Both the position numbers and the translations under genes were made by a program. From positions 1-23,331 of the IMG/VR virus record IMGVR_UViG_3300027233_000150: a DNA stretch of 23,331 bases; one strand, 5' to 3'. The stretch comes from a virus. The notes under the pieces were generated by a model. The model had not been told where the DNA came from. It made no database searches and was given only the letters and a program-made list of their open reading frames with translations. This document shows positions 1-6,559 of this stretch, piece by piece. Every line of letters begins with the position of its first letter. The first letter of the stretch is position 1.

Positions 1-90
1 TTCAGAGAAGGGGCCATACATGCGATCTTTTTCTTCTGAACGATTATTAATAAGCTCGTGAGCTTCTAGTGCAATTGATTTGTTTTCCAT
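1..90 (-). CDS. 5' end of a small phage protein, cut by the window edge (possibly DUF6378-like)
   Basis: Thirty codons are visible, starting at ATG (88-90) and running off the left edge. The peptide begins MENKSIALEAHELINNRSEE and continues with KDRMYGPFSE. The pattern of a helix ending in RSEE-(K/R)-x-x-x-YGPF resembles the N-terminus of small phage proteins often annotated as DUF6378 or nucleotide-pyrophosphohydrolase-like; I base this on recall of the pattern only. It lies 15 bases downstream of the glycosylase gene and is probably co-transcribed with it. No catalytic residues are in view, so the function is open. Confidence 0.55.
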   Translation of the reverse strand, partial: MENKSIALEAHELINNRSEEKDRMYGPFSE

Positions 91-105
91 ATAGATTATA
101 CGTAA

Positions 106-795
106 TTAAAGGTGTTTAGTTTCATTGACCCACTCGGGTTTTCCATTGGCGAGACCCATGATCTTGATGTGCTTGCCGCCTGCAATTCTCTTGGTCTTTT
201 CAATTGCCTCTCTGTGAGTTCGAGCCCACACGCAACAAACGAAATCTTGTCTTTTACTCCACGCTGATTGCATTTCACGCTCATCTTCGTAGTGTAAGTA
301 ATAGACCACAGTTGCTTTGGGTTCGTTTTGCTCTCGTTCAATCTTTTCAACCTCTTGACGAGCCCAATCGATGTACCAGTTCAAAACGTGATCTTCCGGA
401 TCAACTGAATAATCATACAGCTGGAAGATCTTCCATGAATCGAGGGCGTACTTACCAACTCCTGTTAAATCTCCCAACCGATCCACAGGGATGGTGACAG
501 GATCTTTGAAAGTGTCTGTTAATTCGAGCCACTCGCGGCTAAATTGTTTCCATTGTTTAGCTCGTCGATTATAGAATCCAAGAGATCGAATGATTTCAAT
601 GATCTCTTCATCTGATGCAAACATCAATTCCTCAGGCGTTGGAAATCGATCAAAGAAGTTATACCGTACTTTTTCTACCTGTTTGTAGTTGGTTTGATTC
701 AACATCATACAGACGATCATCATCTGCCATGGGTTGTCTCTAAGTTGTTCTTGGCGGGTGTTCCAGGGTGATGTCTCAAGCCTGATTCTCAGCAT
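106..795 (-). CDS. MBD4-like HhH-GPD DNA glycosylase
   Basis: This 229-aa protein matches the glycosylase domain of eukaryotic MBD4 over residues 20-150. The first helix is NPWQMMIVCMMLNQT, like the PWKLLIATIFLNRT helix of MBD4. The helix-hairpin-helix is LTGVGKYALDSWKIF (110-124). The catalytic segment is DPEDHVLNWYIDW, where D135 aligns with Asp560 of human MBD4. The iron-sulfur cysteines of endonuclease III are absent, as in MBD4. MBD4 removes T or U opposite G, so base-excision activity on mispaired or modified pyrimidines is the expected role. Residues 160-229 form an extra C-terminal domain (HYEDEREMQSAWSKRQDF and onward) that I do not recognise. The ATG at 795 lies inside the end of the upstream membrane-protein gene (20-nt overlap). 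Thymidylate synthase is encoded about 2 kb upstream. Confidence 0.85.
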   Translation of the reverse strand: MLRIRLETSPWNTRQEQLRDNPWQMMIVCMMLNQTNYKQVEKVRYNFFDRFPTPEELMFASDEEIIEIIRSLGFYNRRAKQWKQFSREWLELTDTFKDPVTIPVDRLGDLTGVGKYALDSWKIFQLYDYSVDPEDHVLNWYIDWARQEVEKIEREQNEPKATVVYYLHYEDEREMQSAWSKRQDFVCCVWARTHREAIEKTKRIAGGKHIKIMGLANGKPEWVNETKHL

Positions 796-1072
796 CGTCT
801 TCCTTTTTAAGATCTTCTAACTTCTTTTTCTCGGCTTCAACTTTATTTTCTAAGTCTTCAACTGTTGTTCCATTAAAAAGGGTTAGAATGACTGAATAGA
901 TTACCAATGGCCAAACCAAAATCATGTATAGTCTTTCAGCCGTAGTGTATCGATTCTTTTCGTAGGTTTCTTCATCAACTACATTGCGAATGTTGTAATG
1001 CATTAGATCCATCAATAGTGAAAAGAAGATGCCTAGGCCAAGGTAGATTTGTGCGTATGTTAGAATACTCAT
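776..1072 (-). CDS. Small two-helix membrane protein, unknown function
   Basis: This 98-aa protein has two hydrophobic segments, about residues 4-24 (TYAQIYLGLGIFFSLLMDLM) and 47-66 (RLYMILVWPLVIYSVILTLF). A charged, probably coiled-coil tail rich in Glu and Lys follows (about 70-98). It is likely an inner-membrane protein with a cytoplasmic tail. It starts at ATG 14 nt downstream of a perfect 10-bp hairpin and overlaps the downstream glycosylase gene by 20 nt. Nothing identifies a function; a phage membrane or superinfection protein would be a guess. Confidence 0.7.
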   Translation of the reverse strand: MSILTYAQIYLGLGIFFSLLMDLMHYNIRNVVDEETYEKNRYTTAERLYMILVWPLVIYSVILTLFNGTTVEDLENKVEAEKKKLEDLKKEDDAENQA

Positions 1073-1085
1073 AGAATAGAGATAA

Positions 1086-1110
1086 GAAGAGCGGCACTAG
1101 GCCGCTCTTC
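1086..1110 (-). terminator. Perfect 10-bp hairpin after the DUF932-like gene
   Basis: The arms GAAGAGCGGC and GCCGCTCTTC are perfectly complementary around a 5-nt loop, 8 nt after the stop codon of the DUF932-like gene. On the minus strand it is followed by TTATCTCTATTC, only moderately T-rich. It may be a weak or partial terminator, or an RNA-stabilising 3' structure. The next gene starts 14 nt downstream, so read-through is likely. Confidence 0.6.
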
Positions 1111-1118
1111 AATTAGAA

Positions 1119-2252
1119 TTAGTTGAGCAATTCTCCAACTTGGGTTCCAAAACCGGAGAAGGGAGATCGAACCTGATTGCCAAGGTTCCAATCTTTACCA
1201 AGAATGTTACCGGCTTGAACCATCAAGCGAGTACCATCGTGTGCTTGTACACCTTCAACGATGTCTTGACCGTGAGTTGCAAAGTGAGTGACTCCGTTAA
1301 CGATAGACCAGATAGATTGGTCAGTTGTTGCGTTAGCAAGTTCTTTAGAGTTCAACTCGCTAGTTGAAACTCCAGCACGAGAGTAAGCTAATTCATTTTG
1401 TGCCAAAGGAATCCAGTTGTCTGCACGATCACCTGCACCTGCATCTTTAATCAACTTGTGAGCCCATTGCATTTCCTTCAAAGAAGCTGCAGTGTTCTTG
1501 GCCTTCTTAACCAATGAGTCAAACTCAGTTGGCATGAATTGGCGCTTAGCAAGATCACGAAGGTACTCGTTGAACTTTTCCATTGAATCAGCTGTCAATG
1601 AAGTCAAGTTGTAAGTGTCAGCTGCCATTGAGGTGGTCAAGCCATTAGTACACCACATACGATTTACGTAAGGAGATACTTGAAAACCCGTGATAGGTGA
1701 GTTCTTAAGAGTGATACCCGCTTGGAACACTTCTGTTTCATCACCAGGAACAGCCCATGAAGCATTAGGATTGAATGCATTGATGGTAATGATACCAGTT
1801 CCAGGATCAGTTGTCCAGTTTACTACTCCAAACTTACCGCGATCAATGATCTCTTCTGCATTCTCAATGAACTGAGAGTTTGAGATCAACTCGTTAGAAT
1901 GTTTGGTAAAGTTGACAATCAACTTAGAAACTGGATTCAAAACCAAAGTGATTTGGCTTAAGTTACCGCGGTTAGAAGCCATAGCGTTCTTAACCGTGTT
2001 GATGAATTGAGCTTTAGCTTCAGCATTGAACAGTCGTTCAAAGCGATCAGCAAATTGCTTGCTCATTCCAATGATTTTCATCAAGGACTTGAAAGCACCA
2101 TTAGTGATTCCAATGCGGTGACCTTGATACTCGATCGTCTTTTCGTCGATCAATTTGATGTCTCGAACTGGCACAGTCTTACGAAGAGCTTGTGCATTCA
2201 GTGATTCCTCTTTCCGCGTGAGGATTGCGTCGTTAGATAGTGTTGCTACCAT
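1119..2252 (-). CDS. DUF932-like conserved phage protein
   Basis: This 377-aa soluble protein has no signal peptide or membrane helix. The central block resembles the DUF932 (phage/plasmid-related TIGR03299) family. In it, a segment ending in SPYVNRMWCTNGLTTSM (about residues 193-209) corresponds to the conserved R-x-x-C-x-N-G element. A preceding beta-rich region (about 110-190) includes TGIITINAFNPNASW. The C-terminal half is helical. DUF932 proteins are common in large phages and plasmids, and their biochemical role is unknown to me. The ATG at 2252 follows an A/T-rich leader containing AAATAAATATAAT. A strong hairpin follows the gene. The family assignment is tentative. Confidence 0.6.
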   Translation of the reverse strand: MVATLSNDAILTRKEESLNAQALRKTVPVRDIKLIDEKTIEYQGHRIGITNGAFKSLMKIIGMSKQFADRFERLFNAEAKAQFINTVKNAMASNRGNLSQITLVLNPVSKLIVNFTKHSNELISNSQFIENAEEIIDRGKFGVVNWTTDPGTGIITINAFNPNASWAVPGDETEVFQAGITLKNSPITGFQVSPYVNRMWCTNGLTTSMAADTYNLTSLTADSMEKFNEYLRDLAKRQFMPTEFDSLVKKAKNTAASLKEMQWAHKLIKDAGAGDRADNWIPLAQNELAYSRAGVSTSELNSKELANATTDQSIWSIVNGVTHFATHGQDIVEGVQAHDGTRLMVQAGNILGKDWNLGNQVRSPFSGFGTQVGELLN

Positions 2253-2283
2253 GGTTTTAATTTATTTTAGGTTTAGATTATAT

Positions 2284-2475
2284 TTATTTACTTGATTTTG
2301 TTTCAAAAGACATTGTGAGAGACGCGATACCGACCATTCCAAGAAGGGCGGCGGTAAAGAGTTCGTTAATGGGGTCAGCGAAGTGAATGAATTCCTGAAC
2401 GGAACCTTTCATTAAGCCAGCTACGATCAGAAAACTGAGAGCTGAAACGGCGAGAGATTTGAGATTTACTTTCAT
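2284..2475 (-). CDS. 63-aa two-TM membrane protein, holin-like in architecture
   Basis: I chose the ATG at 2475 (protein starts MKVNLKSLAVSALSF) over an upstream in-frame TTG at 2490. There are two hydrophobic segments, about residues 7-22 and 37-54 (FTAALLGMVGIASLTMSF), a short polar turn between them, and a charged tail ending ETKSSK. Size and topology fit a class II holin-like protein, but no lysis enzyme is visible nearby, so this is architecture only. Its leader carries a sequence block shared with another gene start at 12482, described separately. Confidence 0.65.
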   Translation of the reverse strand: MKVNLKSLAVSALSFLIVAGLMKGSVQEFIHFADPINELFTAALLGMVGIASLTMSFETKSSK

Positions 2476-2502
2476 AGTGTCTATTACCAATTGTTATAAG
2501 TA

Positions 2503-2526
2503 AATATAACCAATAAATCTGACCCG
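2503..2526 (-). promoter_or_regulatory. Shared upstream element, copy 1
   Basis: In plus-strand reading this block begins AATATAACCAA and ends CTGACCCG. It is followed by AAAAA. Nearly the same block, with the first 11 bases identical, lies at 12489-12513 before another minus-strand gene. Read on the minus strand it becomes CGGGTC, then a T-rich stretch, then TTGGTTATATT, with ATG 27 nt further on. A promoter or operator is likely. TATATTTA differs by one base from the Bacteroidota -7 element TAnnTTTG. Confidence 0.4.
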
Positions 2527-2532
2527 AAAAAA

Positions 2533-2560
2533 CTTTTTGTGAAAAAAGTGCAACTTTTTT
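2533..2560. promoter_or_regulatory. A/T-rich palindromes between divergent genes
   Basis: AAAAAAGT (2542-2549) and ACTTTTTT (2553-2560) form a perfect 8-bp inverted repeat around GCA. CTTTTT (2533-2538) can pair instead with AAAAAG (2543-2548). It lies in the only divergent intergenic region of the window (2476-2604), between a minus-strand membrane-protein gene and the only plus-strand gene. An operator or curved promoter DNA is more plausible than a terminator because the stem is almost entirely A/T. Confidence 0.35.
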
Positions 2561-2604
2561 TCGAATAGATAGCTCATAAACCCAAATAACACACTTATGT
2601 AGAA

Positions 2605-2748
2605 ATGGCAAAAGCAAGTGCATCAGTAATGTCTCTTGACAAACCTAAAAGAAAGAGACCGGGCGTTCACGCTAAAAAGAAGAACTCTGTTCACAAGACG
2701 GGTAAAAACTACAAGAAGAAGAACAGAGGCCAAGGTGGTCGTCGCTAA
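2605..2748 (+). CDS. 47-aa highly basic protein, the only plus-strand gene
   Basis: The ORF from ATG 2605 to TAA 2748 encodes a 47-aa protein with about 40% Lys or Arg and a single acidic residue. It starts MAKASASVMSLDKPKRKRPG and ends NYKKKNRGQGGRR. The order 'LDKPKRKRPG-(V/I)-HAK ... KNYKKxxRGQG' is a pattern I recall from small hypothetical proteins of Bacteroidota phages. Charge suggests nucleic-acid or ribosome binding, which is inference. It is transcribed against every other gene here, from the divergent region at 2476-2604, and meets thymidylate synthase tail to tail with a hairpin between. No clear Shine-Dalgarno precedes the ATG (TTATGTAGAAATG). Confidence 0.75.
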   Translation: MAKASASVMSLDKPKRKRPGVHAKKKNSVHKTGKNYKKKNRGQGGRR

Positions 2749-2757
2749 GCCCTAAAA

Positions 2758-2777
2758 AAGCCTGATCTCTCAGGCTT
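2758..2777 (-). terminator. Rho-independent terminator of the thymidylate synthase gene
   Basis: AAGCCTGA and TCAGGCTT form a perfect 8-bp stem with a 4-nt loop. On the minus strand the hairpin is followed by a run of six or more T, the classic intrinsic terminator. It lies 16 nt after the thymidylate synthase stop. It also sits just after the converging plus-strand gene, but in that direction the trailing sequence (ATTCTAG) is weak. Confidence 0.8.
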
Positions 2778-2793
2778 ATTCTAGTGTGTTAAG

Positions 2794-3837
2794 TTAATTA
2801 CTTAACGGTGCTTTGATTTGCTCATGACATTGATATTCGAACAATCGAATATGGTCATGTGTCAAATCCTCTATTTTGCCAGAGATTGGCATGTCAACTG
2901 TGACGTATGGTAAGTCAAATGGCTCACGTCTAATTTGCTGACTTGCCTGTGAAAGGTGATTGAGATACAAATGAGTATCTCCCAAACTTCCAATCAATTC
3001 ATCTGGGATCATGTTAACGGCCTTACCAAGGATGGTAAGTAGAAGTCCGTACGACGCGATATTAAATGGTAGACCCAAGAACGTGTCAACTGAGCGTTGA
3101 TTCCACATCAATGAAATCTTACGGCGAGGAAAATCTCTTTCATCAAGATCTTCATGTTCTAGGTTAACTGCATAATAATCATTGTGCCCGATTGATTCAG
3201 CCCAGCGCGATCTACGCTCTTTAATACTCATTTCGGTGGTGTAAACTTGAAACCCATAGTGACACGGTGGAAGAACCATATTAGGCAACTGCTCAACGTT
3301 CCATGCATTAACCATCAATCTGCGAGAATCTGGATTAGTCTTCAAGTCGTCAATCAACTGTTGGATCTGATCTATGCCTGGTTTTCTTTTGGTTTGAGTG
3401 CCTAAAATGTAATTGGTTTCATATTGACTGCCCCATTCACGCCACTGATTACCATAGATTGGTCCTAACTCACCGTTTATTTCAGCAAATTGTTCATTGG
3501 TTTTGATAAGTTCAATGAACTCATCCATAGACATTTGATTATTGGTCCTACTTTTGTATGCTTTATATGCATCACCGTTCCAAATGTTGCACCCATTTTC
3601 AACGAGGAACTTGATGTTAGTATCTCCCCGAAGGAACCATAGCAGTTCAGTCACCATTGTTTTCCACGCCATCTTTTTAGTGGTCAACAATGGAAATCCA
3701 GTTCGCATGTCGTGGCGAACCTGCCTTCCAAACAAGCTCTTTGTTCCAGTGCCGGTTCTGTCTTCTTTGATCTTACCGTTTTGAACGATATCGCTCAACA
3801 GTTTTTGATAGTCTAAATCTAACCAATTTGTCATCAT
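2794..3837 (-). CDS. td: Thymidylate synthase (ThyA family) with insertions
   Basis: It methylates dUMP to dTMP using 5,10-methylene-THF. I chose the ATG at 3837, which forms an ATGA overlap with the upstream 50-aa gene, giving 347 aa; an in-frame TTG lies nine bases further upstream. Visible family motifs are DRTGTGT near the N-terminus (phosphate-binding Arg), the active-site PPCHYGFQVY (Cys about 192), SRRLMVNAWN, QRSVDTFLGLPFNIASY and GDTHLYLNH. E. coli ThyA is 264 aa and T4 Td 286 aa. The surplus sits mainly in a segment after WNGDAYKAY, in a KRKPG loop, and in a charged segment at about 205-240 (KERRSRWAESIGHNDYY and following). The core catalytic residues are intact, so it should be active. 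A terminator follows. Confidence 0.95.
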   Translation of the reverse strand: MMTNWLDLDYQKLLSDIVQNGKIKEDRTGTGTKSLFGRQVRHDMRTGFPLLTTKKMAWKTMVTELLWFLRGDTNIKFLVENGCNIWNGDAYKAYKSRTNNQMSMDEFIELIKTNEQFAEINGELGPIYGNQWREWGSQYETNYILGTQTKRKPGIDQIQQLIDDLKTNPDSRRLMVNAWNVEQLPNMVLPPCHYGFQVYTTEMSIKERRSRWAESIGHNDYYAVNLEHEDLDERDFPRRKISLMWNQRSVDTFLGLPFNIASYGLLLTILGKAVNMIPDELIGSLGDTHLYLNHLSQASQQIRREPFDLPYVTVDMPISGKIEDLTHDHIRLFEYQCHEQIKAPLSN

Positions 3838-3986
3838 TTTACCCAATCTTGAAATGCTAGTTCGTACGATTCAACTCTTTCGATTCCTTCTTCCATGAAT
3901 TTTTTAGCGGTTTCAATCACCTCTAGACGAAGGCCGTATGCATCAGCCTCCATTAGAATTTCTTCAATTTGATTTTCAGCACCCAT
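3834..3986 (-). CDS. 50-aa protein coupled between two genes
   Basis: The ORF starts at ATG 3986 in a TAATG overlap with the upstream 70-aa gene. It ends at TGA 3834-3836, overlapping the thymidylate synthase ATG as ATGA. The protein begins MGAENQIEEILMEADAYGLR and ends ELAFQDWVK; it is acidic and predicted helical throughout. Exact end-to-end coupling with both neighbours is the main evidence that it is translated. I do not recognise it. Confidence 0.7.
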   Translation of the reverse strand: MGAENQIEEILMEADAYGLRLEVIETAKKFMEEGIERVESYELAFQDWVK

Positions 3987-4198
3987 TAACTTAAAAGTTT
4001 TTTTGCGGTTGAAAGTTCAGCCATCAACGTATACATGTGCCATTCATGGTCATAGTTTTCGTCTTCTTTAACAAAAGATAATTCCATGTCAATATATTGT
4101 TGCATCACGGACTCTGCAACCGCCAATTGAGTCATGTTTTCACATGACCGAATAGTGTTCAGGGCCTTTAAAAAATAGAGTTGTTGATTGACTGCCAT
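3986..4198 (-). CDS. 70-aa helical protein, unknown
   Basis: This is a small acidic, helix-rich protein (starts MAVNQQLYFLKALNTIRSCE) with no membrane segment. It is the first gene of a short coupled set with the 50-aa protein and thymidylate synthase, so it may be co-expressed with nucleotide metabolism. The leader contains GATATAAATTACATG, one of several T/A-rich motifs found just before starts in this window. I do not recognise the family. Confidence 0.6.
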   Translation of the reverse strand: MAVNQQLYFLKALNTIRSCENMTQLAVAESVMQQYIDMELSFVKEDENYDHEWHMYTLMAELSTAKKLLS

Positions 4199-4233
4199 GT
4201 AATTTATATCGCAGTCGTGAGGAAAGTTTCAGA

Positions 4234-4794
4234 TTAATTGTTAGCAATGCCAATAATTTGACGAACCTTGCTAAGCATATTTCCTTTTTCGATCATTTCT
4301 TGATCTGGAATGGGAACTGAGCCCTTTTCATAATCTCCACCGCCAACAGATTCTTCTTCTGGTTGATCAGGTGAAAATGCCTTTAATTGTTTTTCAACAA
4401 TGAATTCCTCCATTGTCATTAAGAGTTTACGTCTCTTTTTCTTTTTCTTACGATACTCTTCCTTAGCATCGCCTTGGCCGGCAGGTACATCTCCTGAACC
4501 ATCGGAGCCGGCATCGGGTAAAACAGGGTCTCCCATCCCACCCAACATACCTGGACCAAGATTCGATAAAGACGCTCCACCCAACGTGCTGAACATCGTA
4601 TCTTCCTTAACCTCTGGAAGACCTTCATGGCTTGTTTCTGCAAAATCTTTAAGTTGTTTAAGTGTCATACTGTCTACTAGATCTGACACCTTATTTCTGT
4701 AAGTCGCGTCAACGTCTGAAAGTTGCATATCGCCCTTCTTGACGGCGTATGCAACTCCCATTAAACGTTGTTGTGATTTACTAGTGCTTGGCAT
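4234..4794 (-). CDS. DUF3008-like protein with an internal targeting-like motif
   Basis: Residues 1-62 match the small phage family I know as DUF3008: SKSQQRLMGVAYAVKKGDM, then a helix, then KQLKDFAETSHEGLPE. Usual members are about 60 aa, but this one is 186 aa. Residues 65-110 form a Gly/Pro/Asp-rich linker, followed by a basic cluster (EEYRKKKKKRRKLL) and then MTMEEFIVEKQLKAF (about 126-140). That last segment resembles the capsid-targeting peptides of the neighbouring genes (YEQFI-x-E), here in the middle of the protein. The tail (145-186) is acidic. It is the last gene of the cargo-like cluster, and a head-internal role is an inference from this motif and position. Confidence 0.65.
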   Translation of the reverse strand: MPSTSKSQQRLMGVAYAVKKGDMQLSDVDATYRNKVSDLVDSMTLKQLKDFAETSHEGLPEVKEDTMFSTLGGASLSNLGPGMLGGMGDPVLPDAGSDGSGDVPAGQGDAKEEYRKKKKKRRKLLMTMEEFIVEKQLKAFSPDQPEEESVGGGDYEKGSVPIPDQEMIEKGNMLSKVRQIIGIANN

Positions 4795-4820
4795 TTTAAT
4801 AGCTCTATATTGTTTAGAGA

Positions 4821-5513
4821 TTAGACTCTAACGCCAGCAACTTTTGCCAATTCTCTTAACTTAGCTTGAGCTTGTTGAAATTTAGAAAATACTTCGTCGT
4901 ATGTCTTTTTACGAGCTGCAACTTCATCGCAACCCTTTTTAAGATCTTTACAAGTCTCTTTTACACCTTGTAATGCTGATCCTGCTTTCATAAAAGCTTT
5001 TCTTGATGATTTATATTCACCTTTAGCAAAAGAATATAGCGCTAACATATCCGATGACATTTTATCCTCTAACTTATCGCATTTAGCAATCACCTTTTCT
5101 GCAACTGCATCTGCTTTCGTCTCCTCTGCTTCGTCTCTCTCTTTCAAAGATTTCATCAAATTTTTCTTATCTGATGGAACGTGTTGCAACATTGCAGACC
5201 ATTTAGAAGATTGATAACTCAATTCTCCAATAATTTGAATTGTTTTTGCAACAACTGGTCTAACTTTCTCTTGATCTTTGTCTTTATCACCACCTTTAAG
5301 CTTTTCTAATTCAGCTTCTAGATCTAGTTTGTTACCGTCTAGATCATTTAGGCGAAGTTCAGCCTCATCTTCATCAAAGTCGCCATTGTCCATAGCGTCT
5401 TGAACATCTTCCATTTCTTTTTCGATGTCCTGCAATTCTGCTTGAATCTCTTTAATTCTCTTCTCGTTAGAAGCTTCGAAGATGAATTGTTCAAATAGTT
5501 TTACGTGTTTCAT
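4821..5513 (-). CDS. Coiled-coil candidate capsid-internal protein with targeting peptide
   Basis: The N-terminus MKHVKLFEQFIFEASNE closely resembles the T4 capsid-targeting peptide (MKTYQEFIAEA), with a candidate prohead-protease site IFE|A at residues 11-13. The rest (230 aa in total) is almost entirely helical and highly charged. Residues 17-75 form an acidic coiled coil (EIQAELQDIEKEMEDVQDAM) and 110-225 further helices rich in Lys and Ala. This fits an internal head or core protein analogous to the T4 IP or core proteins, not an enzyme. The leader reads TCTATAAATAATG. The targeting peptide is nearly identical at DNA level to that of the gene starting at 12482. Confidence 0.75.
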   Translation of the reverse strand: MKHVKLFEQFIFEASNEKRIKEIQAELQDIEKEMEDVQDAMDNGDFDEDEAELRLNDLDGNKLDLEAELEKLKGGDKDKDQEKVRPVVAKTIQIIGELSYQSSKWSAMLQHVPSDKKNLMKSLKERDEAEETKADAVAEKVIAKCDKLEDKMSSDMLALYSFAKGEYKSSRKAFMKAGSALQGVKETCKDLKKGCDEVAARKKTYDEVFSKFQQAQAKLRELAKVAGVRV

Positions 5514-5551
5514 TATTTATAGATATGTTTAATCTTTAGTTGGTTTAATGA

Positions 5552-6559
5552 TTACCAAGCGTAATCCATGTCATTTACTTTTTTAACCTTGTCTTTAATG
5601 CTCTTAGCGTAGGTAGAAGCTTCTCTTGTGTAGTATTTACTACCTTCAGGATTTTTAGCATCGTTAGTGTATCTAACATAACTTTGATACATGTCAAGTA
5701 TATTAGAAATAACGTTAGCGGCATCTCTCATAGAGATTTCGCGACCTTTCTTGTCGGTGCCAATGATCATTGACTCGTATCTACCCGCAGTCTTATTCTT
5801 AAGAGCGCTTTGAATATGTCCAGTTACAGTTTCAATTGCCTTTTCAACCATACCGTCAATATCATCACTGGCTGCTCTAGTTGCAAGAATCATTTTGTAT
5901 CTGTTCATGTTCTCCTGTTTGAATTCCTTATCTGTCATGAATGCTGTTGCGCCTGCTTTAGCAGCTGATCTGCTAGCTTTTTGATCTGCAGCGCTTGGAA
6001 GAATAGATGGATCAAACATTAGAACTCTATCTGAAACCTCAGAAATTCTCTTGATGTTTGATAGACCTGAAGCACCATAACCAGAATGTTGCTTGTCAAT
6101 GCCTATAGATGAAGCTTCTTTACCGTATTTACCGGCATTCTTTAGTTTTGGTTCGTAAGGAGCTGATCTATTCCATCCTCTAGTGTAATCCATTGCAAAC
6201 ATTTCATTTTTACCATTTGCAATGGCCAAAAGAGTGTTACCTGGAATAGTACCGTAACCGGTGTATTTAGATTGACTGTGATCAGCGTATGGGTTTCCTT
6301 TCTCATTATCGGAGATATAGAAAAAGATAGCGTTAGGGTGAGCTTTGGTCTTATAAGCCTCAGCTGGGTGTAGTTCAACCACTTGATCGTCAGTAATTTC
6401 ATCTAGCTTAACCTTAGTGAAATTATAAACTGCTTTCATTATGTCCTTCCTAGCCGAAGATAGGCCAAGAATAGAAGCCAACTTTGAAGACTTGAATGCT
6501 TCGTTAACCTCTAATGACTCATTAACAAAGCTTTCGAATGTTGTGTGAATCTTATTCAT
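5552..6559 (-). CDS. 335-aa candidate capsid cargo protein, unknown fold
   Basis: It begins MNKIHTTFESFVNESLEVNE, a targeting-like peptide with candidate cleavage sites VNE|S and VNE|A within the first 21 residues. The remainder looks like a folded globular protein: a mixed region (about 40-130) including HPNAIFFYISDNEKG and GTIPGNTLLAIANG, and a helical C-terminal half (about 200-335). No catalytic motif is evident. The ATG overlaps the upstream gene by 8 nt (ATGAATAA). An enzyme carried in the head, as Alt is in T4, is possible, but I see no ADP-ribosyltransferase signature. Confidence 0.75.
   Translation of the reverse strand: MNKIHTTFESFVNESLEVNEAFKSSKLASILGLSSARKDIMKAVYNFTKVKLDEITDDQVVELHPAEAYKTKAHPNAIFFYISDNEKGNPYADHSQSKYTGYGTIPGNTLLAIANGKNEMFAMDYTRGWNRSAPYEPKLKNAGKYGKEASSIGIDKQHSGYGASGLSNIKRISEVSDRVLMFDPSILPSAADQKASRSAAKAGATAFMTDKEFKQENMNRYKMILATRAASDDIDGMVEKAIETVTGHIQSALKNKTAGRYESMIIGTDKKGREISMRDAANVISNILDMYQSYVRYTNDAKNPEGSKYYTREASTYAKSIKDKVKKVNDMDYAW

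Noticed and set aside
2533-2561. Intrinsic terminator in the A/T palindrome
   Set aside because: The stem has almost no G or C, and it sits upstream of genes in both directions rather than after one.
5552-6559. Alt-like ADP-ribosyltransferase among the cargo proteins
   Set aside because: No R-S-E or H-Y-E type motif set could be located in this or the neighbouring unknown proteins.
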